Counted from the first letter of the stretch, positions 1 to 7,605 are shown. The stretch: 12,092 nucleotides of DNA from an uncultured Rhodanobacter sp. (GCA_903827735.1 CAIKJM010000046.1:1-12092); one strand, 5' to 3'. Program-made: numbers and translations. Notes: a model not told the origin generated them from the letters alone.

Positions 1-1
1 C

Positions 2-922
2 AACCTCAAAGCAGCCGTCATCAAAACGGGTAAGAACCTCGTTCTGAACTCCACTTACAGCGACTTCGGCCGTCACCATGGCATCGACATCATTCCCACG
101 CGCACATACCGGCCCAAAGACAAGGCAAGCGTGGAAGCCTCGGTGAAAGTCATCCAGCATCGGGTGCTGATGCGCTTGAACAGCATGACGTTTTATTCGA
201 TCGACGAAATCAACGCGGCCATCGCGCCCTTGCTGGAACGGGCCAACGAACGACCCATGCGCAAGGACGGGCTGAGCCGCCGCCAGCGCTTCAATGCGAT
301 TGAACGCGACACATTGCGACCGTTGTTACCGGCGGCTTATGAGTATGCCGAATTCGTGGCCATCGCAGCTGTGCCCCAGGATTACCACGTGTGTGTTCAA
401 GGCCATTTCTATTCCGTGCCAAACCGGCTGATCGGCAAGAAAGTCGAAGCCCGCATCACCGAAAGCCACGTGGAACTCTTGTGCGGCCGCCAGCGTGTCG
501 CTTTCCACACACGCAGCCATGTCAAAGGCACACCGACCACCTTGCCTGAGCACCAGACCGAAGCCCATCGTGCGTGGGGCGAACGCTCTCCGGAGCACCT
601 GTTGGGTTGGGCAAGGGAGGCCGGCCCGCACGTGCTTCGTTTCGTTCAACACCAACTCAACCGCGGCAGCAATCCATCGCTGGGCCTGCCGGCGTGTGAC
701 TCACTCAAAGGTCTGGCCAAGATCCACGGCACGGCGCTGATTGACGAAGTCGCGCGCAAGACCCTGGCGCAACCCTCGCCGACCATCACGGCGTTCAAGC
801 GCTTCCTGAACAATCAAACCCAGGTCACCCGAAACACGCCCGCGGCAGGACAACGGCCCGTGCGCCAGAACAGCAACCTGCGCGGCACGGCGAGCTATGC
901 CAAGGAGGCCTCGTCATGCTGA
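2..922 (+). CDS. istA: IS21-family transposase IstA, C-terminal part (5' end outside window)
   Basis: The reading frame is open from base 2 to the TGA at 920-922, giving 306 codons. The true start lies to the left of the window. IstA is the DDE transposase of IS21-type elements and works with the ATPase IstB. The visible part begins near the end of the catalytic core, in a stretch with the family pattern 'YRPKDKASVE'. The Glu encoded at 134-136 fits the position of the third catalytic acidic residue; the two Asp residues would lie upstream. After it comes the usual IstA C-terminal region, including 'GHFYSVPNRLIGKKVEARI' and a long basic tail. A GTG at 131 could serve as an internal start but would remove the catalytic core, so I treat the gene as partial at the window edge and not as a short gene. 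It overlaps istB by 7 bp, the normal IS21 arrangement. I see no frameshift in the visible part. Confidence 0.93.
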   Translation, partial: NLKAAVIKTGKNLVLNSTYSDFGRHHGIDIIPTRTYRPKDKASVEASVKVIQHRVLMRLNSMTFYSIDEINAAIAPLLERANERPMRKDGLSRRQRFNAIERDTLRPLLPAAYEYAEFVAIAAVPQDYHVCVQGHFYSVPNRLIGKKVEARITESHVELLCGRQRVAFHTRSHVKGTPTTLPEHQTEAHRAWGERSPEHLLGWAREAGPHVLRFVQHQLNRGSNPSLGLPACDSLKGLAKIHGTALIDEVARKTLAQPSPTITAFKRFLNNQTQVTRNTPAAGQRPVRQNSNLRGTASYAKEASSC

Positions 923-1641
923 ATCAGGCCGTTCACCAACTGAAAAATCTGCGTCTGAGTGCCATGGCCAACCGCTTGAGCGCTTGGCAAGACGATCCGG
1001 CAAACCAAACCAAATCCCAGATCGAATGCATCATGGCGCTGGCAGAGGCGCAGGCCCAAGCTGGCATGGAGCGAAAGCTGAAAAGGTTTCACATCGCCTC
1101 CGGCTTGCCCATGAATGTCTCCGTCGCCGCCGTGCATTGCAGTGAGGCGCGGGGCTTACCCAGGGACTTGTGGGCGAACCTGCAGGGATGCGATTGGGTG
1201 GGCCGTGGCCAGAACCTGGTGATCACCGGTCCTTGTCGCTCCGGGAAAACGCTGATCGCCGGGGCGCTGGCGCGTGAAACGATCTTGCGTCATCCAAAGG
1301 CACGGGTGGTTTATCGCAAAGCCCATGAGCTGATCGCGGAAATTGCGCAGGATCAGGAGGACGAGCGCCTTCGGAAAATCCAGCACATCGGCCGCATCCA
1401 TCTGTTGGTGCTCGATGAGTTCGGCGGCTGCGAATCAACAGAACGGGAGTGCCAGATCCTCCAGCACATCATTGACGCCCGCCATTGCCATCGTCTATCC
1501 ACGGTGGTCACCTCGGCCTATCCCGTCGCCGAATGGGCCGGCGGTTTCCACGACAAGACCTCAGCGGAAGCCATCAGCTGGCGTCTGCTGGAGCGCAGCC
1601 AGCGGTTAACCCTGATCCCTGACCCGTCACCACGAGCCTAA
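916..1641 (+). CDS. istB: IS21-family helper ATPase IstB
   Basis: This 241-residue protein is the AAA+ ATPase that assists IstA in IS21 transposition, probably by controlling target choice and strand transfer. It has a P-loop GPCRSGKT (residues 105-112) and a Walker B LLVLDE (163-168, Asp167 and Glu168), followed by the usual sensor-like stretch VVTSAYP near 197-203. The N-terminal ~95 residues match the small helical domain of IstB (LKNLRLSAMANRL). The ATG at 916 is well supported: AAGGAGG lies at 902-908, seven bases upstream, and the gene overlaps the end of istA by 7 bp, which suggests translational coupling. The length is close to the family norm of roughly 240-260. The P-loop is unusual: most IstB proteins have GPPGTGKT, and here Cys-Arg replaces Pro-Gly. 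The invariant Gly, Lys and Thr are kept, so activity is plausible. Confidence 0.95.
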   Translation: MLNQAVHQLKNLRLSAMANRLSAWQDDPANQTKSQIECIMALAEAQAQAGMERKLKRFHIASGLPMNVSVAAVHCSEARGLPRDLWANLQGCDWVGRGQNLVITGPCRSGKTLIAGALARETILRHPKARVVYRKAHELIAEIAQDQEDERLRKIQHIGRIHLLVLDEFGGCESTERECQILQHIIDARHCHRLSTVVTSAYPVAEWAGGFHDKTSAEAISWRLLERSQRLTLIPDPSPRA

Positions 1642-1660
1642 GCCCATGTCAGTCCCCTAG

Positions 1661-1686
1661 AACGCGCCCAACTGGGCGCGTTTTTA
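1661..1686 (+). terminator. Rho-independent terminator after istB
   Basis: A 9-bp perfect stem, AACGCGCCC (1661-1669) with GGGCGCGTT (1674-1682), closes a 4-base loop AACT and runs directly into TTTTTATTT. It starts 19 bp after the istB stop codon and should end the istAB transcript. Confidence 0.9.
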
Positions 1687-1707
1687 TTTGGACGATTTCT
1701 GGCGCCA

Positions 1708-1736
1708 TTGACCCGGTGGTCTGATCGAGGCTGACC
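1708..1736 (+). repeat. Copy A of a 28-29 bp IS-end repeat
   Basis: This stretch has the pattern TTGACCCG, then GTCTGATCG, then CTGACC. It matches 2000-2027 with only a 1-base length difference in the middle, and matches the reverse complement of 1933-1961 more loosely. IS21-type ends carry several short transposase-binding repeats, so I infer that this is one of them. Its orientation is the same as that of the copy at 2000-2027. A partial further copy may lie at 1789-1799, where 11 bases (TGGCAGGTCAG) are identical to 1951-1961. Confidence 0.6.
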
Positions 1737-1932
1737 TGAAATACGTTGTGGCATCAGCGCGTGTGGATCGCATGGGATCGCTATTTGTTGGCAGGTCAGG
1801 GACACCAGAAGGTCGGGCAGCGCCGGCCAGAAATATCCTTCAACGACGTCACCGACAACATATAAAAGCGACAAGCCGCATTTGAGCCAAGACAAGAATG
1901 AAGGCTGAAAAACGCGGTGTTTGAGCGATGTG

Positions 1933-2027
1933 GATCAGTCCAAATCAGACTGGCAGGTCAGTTGGACCAGAGCCAACACTTTGTTGGCTCTAGTGCTGGT
2001 TGACCCGCAGTCTGATCGGCACTGACC
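1933..2027. repeat. IS21-type end-to-end junction: 46-bp inverted repeat with 3-bp spacer
   Basis: The left arm 1933-1978 and the right arm 1982-2027 are inverted copies around the spacer CTT (1979-1981). Reading outwards from the spacer, both arms start with the identical ten bases TGTTGGCTCT, and without gaps about 31 of 46 positions agree. A single-base shift in the middle improves this. The inner part of each arm holds the TTGACC..GTCTGAT..CTGA repeat also found at 1708-1736. IS21-family elements end in 5'-TG...CA-3' and carry such repeated binding sites. The left arm is therefore a good candidate for the right end of the istAB element, and the right arm for the left end of another copy. 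Two ends separated by 2-3 bp is the arrangement described for the tandem junction of IS21. No istA start follows the right arm, so the second copy is truncated. Confidence 0.65.
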
Positions 2028-2614
2028 ACCATAATGTTGCCGCCGATCTCTTTCAAACCTGCGTCACACTTTTAGAAATTCGAGGATTGACGAAACCGGC
2101 ATTCAAGCCAAACTCCCGGCCCAAAATTTTTACGCAGCGCGTGACCTCATGCGTTGGGCTTCTGAATATGTGATCGCATGGCCATGCTAGTAGCCCACAG
2201 CTATCACCTATGCCCTTGGTCTCTTCCAAAGTCATAGGCCGCCTCGCATCTCAGACGATCAATGGCATTCACGTATCCACGACCGCCTTCATCATCTGAA
2301 AGCCGGTCTCTTCATTGAAGTCCGCATCGAAGGTGCCGTCATCTCTCATGAGCACATGACAACTGCATGCGATGGGAGGTGGATTCTGTTTAGTGAACCT
2401 TACGGTGCTTGGTAGGTGTCAATCAAACCGGGGCAAGCTCAGCGTTCCCTCACAGACACGCCAGCCTAGCGGTGGCAATATGCATCGTCAGGGGGCAAGC
2501 GGCTCGAAGATCAATTTGGGCCAACGCTGCGCCTTCGTCTTGTTAAAAAGTCGAATGGTTTTGTGACGATGCACGTCGCTTTTCGAACAACTACGCAGGT
2601 ATTAGGGGTAGCAA
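2028..2614. other. Region without a convincing gene; degenerate remnants
   Basis: About 590 bases separate the IS-end junction from the RHS gene. On the minus strand there is a 60-codon open stretch (2235 to 2053) beginning MTLEETKGIGD. A second acidic stretch in a different frame ends with TGA at 2269-2271 and contains the peptide MRDDGTFDADFNEETGFQMM. Neither has a clear ribosome-binding site or a family I can name, and the frames are broken relative to each other. They look more like decayed coding sequence than active genes. The promoter of the RHS gene should lie in the last 100-200 bases, but I found no -35/-10 pair good enough to report. I see no RNA gene here. Confidence 0.5.
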
Positions 2615-5600
2615 ATGGATTGGTTTCGATCTGTCGCGATGGCTTGCGCTTTAGTTCTTGCATTCATAATTCCGCTTGGCGGTGCGTCAGCCCAAGGCTC
2701 GACACCGCCCTACAACTCCGGTGTGTATCCAAGTCGCTCAGCTGCGATAGCGGCATGCTCCGCGGACAGGCCGTGGGTGGTGGGGTATTGGAGTGTTTCC
2801 TTTCCGCCTAACGAGTGGACTCTTAAAGAACAGTCTTGCCCGACTTACCCCTACAGCAGTAACTCCAATCAAATAACATCAGAACAAACATGGATCAGTA
2901 AAACCACTTCAGCGCCGCAAAGCGAGACCGTCCTGAGCCTGGTTTACTACATAACATCGACCTGTGTTGCGCCCTCCACGCCAGCAAACTCTAACTGCGT
3001 ACCTTACACGCCGGCTAAAAATCTCGGCTGTGGCTGCGAAAATGCCGGTACGCCGCCTCAACTGCTTGTTGGTAATCCAATCAACATCGGTACAGGAAAC
3101 AAAGTTCAGCCTGAGCAGGATTTTGGATCGGATACGTTGTCGTTGACGCGTTATTACAACAGCGATCCCAATGTGCGAAGCGCCAACATGGGTATTGCAT
3201 GGCTAACGAACTACGACCGTTCCATCAGTTACACCACTCCAGGAGTGCTGACGCAAGTCACCGTAGCGCGCGCGGATGGCCAAGAGCTAATCTTTAACAA
3301 AGTCAGCGGTCTCTGGTCGAGCGATAGTGACGTCGCTGATCGGTTGGTAGAAACGGATGACGCTAACGGCAAAGTTGCCGCCTGGCAGCTCTTCATTGCA
3401 GCTACTCGAGAATATGAAAGCTATTCTGCGTCCGGGTGGTTACTGACTATTAGCGATGAGAGTCACGTGCTTGCGAGCCTTGGCTATACCATCGGTATTG
3501 AACAATCAACGACAGGGACTACATTGCCGCCTGGCCTGCTTGCTACGGTGACCAACGAGCATGGTCGCAAGCTTTCTTTTCACTACGATAATCTGGATCG
3601 CTTGGCGTCCGTAACACTGCCTGATTCCGGCGTTATTACGTATAGCTACAGCACCGGGAACTATCTCAGCAGCGTGACGTACCCAGATGCATCGGTACGT
3701 CAATACCTCTACGACGAGGCGGGGCTTGGTACTGGCAGTACAACGACTTCTGGCAAGCTCACAGGGATCATTGACGAGAACAACGGACGCTACGGCACTT
3801 ACGGTTATCAAGCGGACGGCCGTGCGATTTTGACTCAGCATGGTCAAGGCGAGGATTTACACAAAATAAGTTATAGCGCCGACGGAATGAGTGCGACGGT
3901 GACGTATCCCAGCGGAATCAGCGCAGCTGTGACCTTTGCCAATTCTATAGGGATGATGAAGATTGCTGGAGTTGACACATCCTGTAATCCCGGCTGCGGC
4001 CAGACCGGCAAGGCTGCCTCCTACGACACCAATGGCTACCCAGCCTCGACCACGGACTTCAATAACAACCTAACTACCACGAAATACGACGTTAACGGGC
4101 TACTTGATCAGCAAGTGGATGCGTCGGGAACTGCAAGCCAACGCACGACAAATACGAATTGGAGTACCGCGCTGCGCGTCCCTCTCACACGCACAGTGAG
4201 TGACGCCAGCGGCAACGTTGTCAGCGCCACGCAATGGATATACAACCCCACCGGCCAAGCCCTGGCTCGCTGCGACATTGATCCAACAAATAGCGCTTCG
4301 TCGGGGTATGCATGCGCTGCTACTGGTACCGTCCCTACGGGCGTACGCCGCACCACTTACACCTACTGCACGGCCGTCGACACCATCCAATGCCCTATCG
4401 TGGGTTTGTTACTCACCGCCAGAGGTCCCCGCACCGACCTGACCCAGACCACAACCTACAGCTACTACACCACCAGCAGCGCAGTCAGCTGCGGAACACC
4501 CGGTGCCGCTTGCTATCAGCCCGGTGACCTCGAATCGGTAACCGATGCCCTGGGTCACGTCACCACCATTGCTTCTTACGACGGCGCGGGGCGCGTCACG
4601 CGCATCACTGACGCTAATGGCGTCAACACCGACATGACTTACACCCCGCGCGGCTGGCTGGCCTCGCGCAGCGTCGGCGGCTCGACCACCGCGTTCACGT
4701 ATATGCCCTACGGTGAAGTCCAGACCATCACTGATCCCGATGGGGTTGTCACCACCTACGGCTATGACAGCGCGCACCGTCTGACCGACATCACCGACGC
4801 CCAGGGCAACGACCTCCACTACACGCTAGATGCGGCCGGCAACAAAACGGCCGAGCAGATCAGCACCGCTGCCGGCACCGTGGTGCACAGCTTGTCGCGC
4901 AGCTACAACGCACTCGGTCAACTCACCGCGGTGATCGACGGCCTGAACCAGACGGTCTTCAACGCCGGCTACAGCGACAGCTACGACGCCAACGGCAACC
5001 TGACGCACAGCGCCGACGGTCGCAGTATCCAGCGTCAGCAGACTTATGATGCGCTCAATCGCTTGAAGAGCACCCTCGACAACTACAACGGCACCGACAC
5101 CGCGACGGCCAACACCACCACGACCACCAGCCAGGATGCGCTGGACCGCGTCGCCAGCGTCACCGATCCCTCGGGCCTGGTCACCAGCTACACCCATGAC
5201 GGACTGAGCGACCTTACGACCCTGCAAAGTCCGGACAGCGGCACTAGCACCGCCACCTTCGACGCGGCCGGCAACGTGTTAACTCATACGGATGCCAAAG
5301 GCACGGTGGCGACATCGACCTACGATGCGCTCGATCGAAAGACCAGCACTACTTACACCGACACCACGGCCAACGTCACCTTCACCTACGACGAAGCCAA
5401 TAGCGTCACGGGCTGTGCGGTCTCCGCCCCAATCGGTCGGCTGACGCGCATGGTGGAGCACGCGGTCAGCACCACCTACTGCTACGACGCGCGCGGCAAC
5501 GTGATCCAGAAAATGCAGGCGGTTGCGGGGACGACCGATACCACGTCCTACCGATATACAGCGGCGAACCGGCTCAGTGGCGAGACGACACCCGACGGCA

Positions 5601-7243
5601 CGGTGATCGGCTACGCCTTCAACAGCAATGGCCGCATCAACGCCGTCAATGTCACACCCAGTGGCGCCTCTGCCGCGTCCACCGTGATCAGTGCCACGAC
5701 CTGGCTCCCCTTCGGGCCCATCAGCAGTTACATCCTGGGCAACGGCCAGACGGTCACGCGGACCTATGACGCCAACTACCGCGCCACCGACATCACCAGT
5801 CCGGCGTTCAACCTCCATCTGGCCCGTGATCTCATGGGCAATGTGTCGGCTATCGGCGCGTCATCGGGTGCCAATCCAGCGACAGAAACGTATGCCTACG
5901 ATCCGCTCTATCGCCTTGGCAGTGTGAATGAAGCCAATGGCACCACGCTTGAAAGCTACACCTATAACCAGACCGGGGATCGACTGAGCAAAACGGCGTC
6001 GGGCCTAGCGACGGGTGCTTACCTCTACACCACGGGCACCCACCAGCTGAAAACCATCGGCAACGCGCCCCAGGCCGATGACGCCAATGGCAACACCACG
6101 GGCAGCGTGATCGGCGGTGGCACCTATGGGTATGCATACAACGCGCGCAATCGGCTGTCTTTGGCCCAGCTCAATGGGTCAACCGTTGGGACGTATACCT
6201 ACAACGCCCTGGGTCAGCGCATCGGCAAGGTGACCACCACGACCGAAAGGTATGGCTATGACGAGAGCGGTCAGCTGCTGGCCGAATATGGCGCAACCAA
6301 CCGTGATTACATTTGGTTGGGCAGCCTGCCCGTGGCGGTGGTCGACAACACCATCAATGGCAGCGTGACCACCAGTGTCGTCAACTACGTGATTGCCGAC
6401 CAGTTGAATACGCCGCGAGCCGTTACCAACAGTGCCGGCACTGTGATCTGGCAGTGGGCGTATCAGGGCAATCCGTTCGGCGAGCAGCAACCGACCAGCA
6501 GCGCCGGTTATGTATTGAATCTAAGGTTCCCGGGGCAGTATTACGACGCTGAAACCGGGCTGATCCATAACGATCATCGTGACTACTGCACAGCTTGCGG
6601 GCGCTACATCCAAAGCGATCCGATTGGACTTGCTGGTGGAATCAGCACATTTAGCTACACGCGGAATAATGCTTTGAGATTCAGCGATCCGCGCGGCTTG
6701 CAATTCGCTCCTCCTGAAGTGCCTGCTGGAGCCGCCGCCGAGGAAGGCGCGGCAGCGGCAGGAGAAGCGGAAGCCGCTGCCGCACCTATATGGGTAGACC
6801 CTGCCGATCCCGCTACTTGGCCACCTAGCCCCGCCCCTGAACCCGTATGGGTAGATCCGAGTGACCCCAGCACTTGGCCGCCAAGTCCGGCTCCTCAGGA
6901 CTATCCGAACGGCAAATGTCCAGCATCAGGAATTCCGAACCAAGCACCTAATTTCATTGTCACCAAAGATGGAACAGCTTATCCAGTTCCTAACGGTGCA
7001 ACAGGGCCGGAGCCTGCAAACAACGGCCAAGGAATGCAATTTCAAGGTGGGAGCGGGGGTAATGGATTGGACCCCAGAACTTCTGGGTTCAGGTTCATGG
7101 ATCCCGTGACGTCGGGAAATTATCAATACCCCGATGGATATGGCTCATACAACAATGCCAATGACCAAACGGTAAATCCATACACCGGCAGCCCAAACAT
7201 TTCAAAATCCGACCCACTCTGGCACATCGCTCCAGGAGGATAA
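2615..7243 (+). CDS. Secreted RHS/YD-repeat polymorphic toxin protein (WapA/Rhs-like)
   Basis: The protein has 1542 residues. Residues 1-26 form a signal peptide (basic start, hydrophobic run ACALVLAFIIPLGG, cleavage motif ASA before Gln27), so it should leave the cytoplasm by the Sec route. Around residues 153-200, GNPINIGTGNK and LTRYYNS match the N-terminal RHS-associated domain called DUF6531. From about 330 to 1300 there are many YD repeats of the type 'YD..GR/NL...T', which in this family build a hollow shell. The RHS core follows: GQYYDAETGLIHND (from 1307), SDPIGL (1334-1339) and SDPRGL (1357-1362), and then a 180-residue variable tip. Cysteines occur in many pairs, which fits an exported protein. 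There is no PAAR or VgrG-like part. The start at 2615 is preceded by AGGGG at 2604-2608. Base composition is mosaic: the YD-repeat middle is GC-rich (38 G/C in 4921-4980), and the start and tip are more AT-rich. The toxin activity itself is inferred. Confidence 0.92.
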   Translation: MDWFRSVAMACALVLAFIIPLGGASAQGSTPPYNSGVYPSRSAAIAACSADRPWVVGYWSVSFPPNEWTLKEQSCPTYPYSSNSNQITSEQTWISKTTSAPQSETVLSLVYYITSTCVAPSTPANSNCVPYTPAKNLGCGCENAGTPPQLLVGNPINIGTGNKVQPEQDFGSDTLSLTRYYNSDPNVRSANMGIAWLTNYDRSISYTTPGVLTQVTVARADGQELIFNKVSGLWSSDSDVADRLVETDDANGKVAAWQLFIAATREYESYSASGWLLTISDESHVLASLGYTIGIEQSTTGTTLPPGLLATVTNEHGRKLSFHYDNLDRLASVTLPDSGVITYSYSTGNYLSSVTYPDASVRQYLYDEAGLGTGSTTTSGKLTGIIDENNGRYGTYGYQADGRAILTQHGQGEDLHKISYSADGMSATVTYPSGISAAVTFANSIGMMKIAGVDTSCNPGCGQTGKAASYDTNGYPASTTDFNNNLTTTKYDVNGLLDQQVDASGTASQRTTNTNWSTALRVPLTRTVSDASGNVVSATQWIYNPTGQALARCDIDPTNSASSGYACAATGTVPTGVRRTTYTYCTAVDTIQCPIVGLLLTARGPRTDLTQTTTYSYYTTSSAVSCGTPGAACYQPGDLESVTDALGHVTTIASYDGAGRVTRITDANGVNTDMTYTPRGWLASRSVGGSTTAFTYMPYGEVQTITDPDGVVTTYGYDSAHRLTDITDAQGNDLHYTLDAAGNKTAEQISTAAGTVVHSLSRSYNALGQLTAVIDGLNQTVFNAGYSDSYDANGNLTHSADGRSIQRQQTYDALNRLKSTLDNYNGTDTATANTTTTTSQDALDRVASVTDPSGLVTSYTHDGLSDLTTLQSPDSGTSTATFDAAGNVLTHTDAKGTVATSTYDALDRKTSTTYTDTTANVTFTYDEANSVTGCAVSAPIGRLTRMVEHAVSTTYCYDARGNVIQKMQAVAGTTDTTSYRYTAANRLSGETTPDGTVIGYAFNSNGRINAVNVTPSGASAASTVISATTWLPFGPISSYILGNGQTVTRTYDANYRATDITSPAFNLHLARDLMGNVSAIGASSGANPATETYAYDPLYRLGSVNEANGTTLESYTYNQTGDRLSKTASGLATGAYLYTTGTHQLKTIGNAPQADDANGNTTGSVIGGGTYGYAYNARNRLSLAQLNGSTVGTYTYNALGQRIGKVTTTTERYGYDESGQLLAEYGATNRDYIWLGSLPVAVVDNTINGSVTTSVVNYVIADQLNTPRAVTNSAGTVIWQWAYQGNPFGEQQPTSSAGYVLNLRFPGQYYDAETGLIHNDHRDYCTACGRYIQSDPIGLAGGISTFSYTRNNALRFSDPRGLQFAPPEVPAGAAAEEGAAAAGEAEAAAAPIWVDPADPATWPPSPAPEPVWVDPSDPSTWPPSPAPQDYPNGKCPASGIPNQAPNFIVTKDGTAYPVPNGATGPEPANNGQGMQFQGGSGGNGLDPRTSGFRFMDPVTSGNYQYPDGYGSYNNANDQTVNPYTGSPNISKSDPLWHIAPGG
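6785..6898 (+). repeat. Two tandem 57-bp units encoding a 19-residue Trp/Pro repeat
   Basis: Residues 1391-1409 and 1410-1428 of the RHS protein are two copies of P-(I/V)-WVDP-x-DP-x-TWPPSPAP-(E/Q). Fifteen of 19 residues are identical, and all four changes are conservative. The DNA agrees at only 39 of 57 positions, mostly third codon positions. The duplication is therefore old and kept at protein level. It lies in the linker between the RHS core and the toxin-like tip. Confidence 0.9.
7234..7240 (+). promoter_or_regulatory. Ribosome-binding site of the immunity gene inside the RHS stop region
   Basis: AGGAGGA sits in the final two Gly codons of the RHS gene, directly before its TAA (7241-7243) and 8 bases ahead of the ATG at 7249. 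It fixes the start of the next gene and makes translation coupled to the end of the RHS gene likely. Confidence 0.85.
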
Positions 7244-7248
7244 AATCG

Positions 7249-7605
7249 ATGTTGAACAACGAATTATTAAACTCAAAGCTTCTTGAAAAGGAGCTTGTGT
7301 CTGTGACCTTCATTAAAGATTATTTACAACTACATTTTGACGGCCCATATTTTAATTTTTACGAATATCCATCGATAAAAGTGGATGACGTAATTTTTGA
7401 TTCAGAAAAATTCGGCTATAGAGATCACATATGCCGACTAATCGGTTCGAAGGTCGTCTCAGTGAAGGAAAATATACACTCGGATCTATCCATTGATTTC
7501 GATAACGCTTTGTCAATCTCCTTATCGCTAAAACCAGAAGACCGTTCGAGTGTCGAAGCGGGAATGTTTCAGTCGGGATCAGGAGAAGGCTGGATTGTTT
7601 GGTAA
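7249..7605 (+). CDS. Putative immunity protein for the RHS toxin tip
   Basis: This small 118-residue protein has no signal peptide or membrane segment and is probably cytosolic. The first half contains YLQLHFDGPYFNFYEYP and the second half contains LIGSKVVSVKENIHSDLSI and DFDNALSISLSLKPEDR, ending in GEGWIVW. Alternating hydrophobic residues suggest two related beta-rich halves. I recall small proteins of this style (LIGxxVxxV...LxLxFxxxxxLxxSLxxED...W) next to polymorphic toxins, but cannot name the family. The gene starts 5 bp after the RHS stop with a strong ribosome-binding site, the standard place for a cognate immunity gene. It is strongly AT-rich in places (only 16 G/C in 7321-7380), unlike the GC-rich RHS middle, as expected when tip and immunity gene are exchanged together. 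I see no clear terminator after it. The coding call is strong; the immunity role rests on context. Confidence 0.82.
   Translation: MLNNELLNSKLLEKELVSVTFIKDYLQLHFDGPYFNFYEYPSIKVDDVIFDSEKFGYRDHICRLIGSKVVSVKENIHSDLSIDFDNALSISLSLKPEDRSSVEAGMFQSGSGEGWIVW

Larger units (their letters stand above)
6701..7243 (+). other. Variable C-terminal tip (putative toxin domain) of the RHS protein
   Basis: The tip is residues 1363-1542, after the second DPxGL motif (DPRGL, 1358-1362). The two DPxGL motifs are 18 residues apart, the spacing known from RHS proteins that cut off their own C-terminus after the second one. Release of the tip is therefore inferred. The tip opens with an Ala/Glu-rich linker and a duplicated Trp/Pro repeat, then a globular part with FIVTKDGTAYPVP, GATGPEP, GGSGGNGLDPR, MDPVTSGNYQYPDGY, QTVNPYTG and SDPLWHI. 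I remember this ending (NPYTGxxxxxSDPxxHI) from the C-termini of other polymorphic toxins. I cannot give its family name or activity with confidence. Aromatic and His/Asp residues at the end could be catalytic, but that is a guess. Confidence 0.7.

Noticed and set aside
326..655. Minus-strand open frame opposite istA
   Set aside because: It lies fully inside the well-supported istA gene and shows no family features.
1638..1895. Minus-strand open frame of 85 codons across the istB terminator
   Set aside because: It overlaps the intrinsic terminator and the repeat at 1708-1736, has no family likeness and no clear ribosome-binding site.
4409..5818. Several long minus-strand open frames (4409-4819, 4826-5227, 5279-5818)
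   Set aside because: They are the antisense of GC-rich YD-repeat coding sequence, where long antisense frames arise by composition; their Gly/Val/Arg-rich products are typical shadows.
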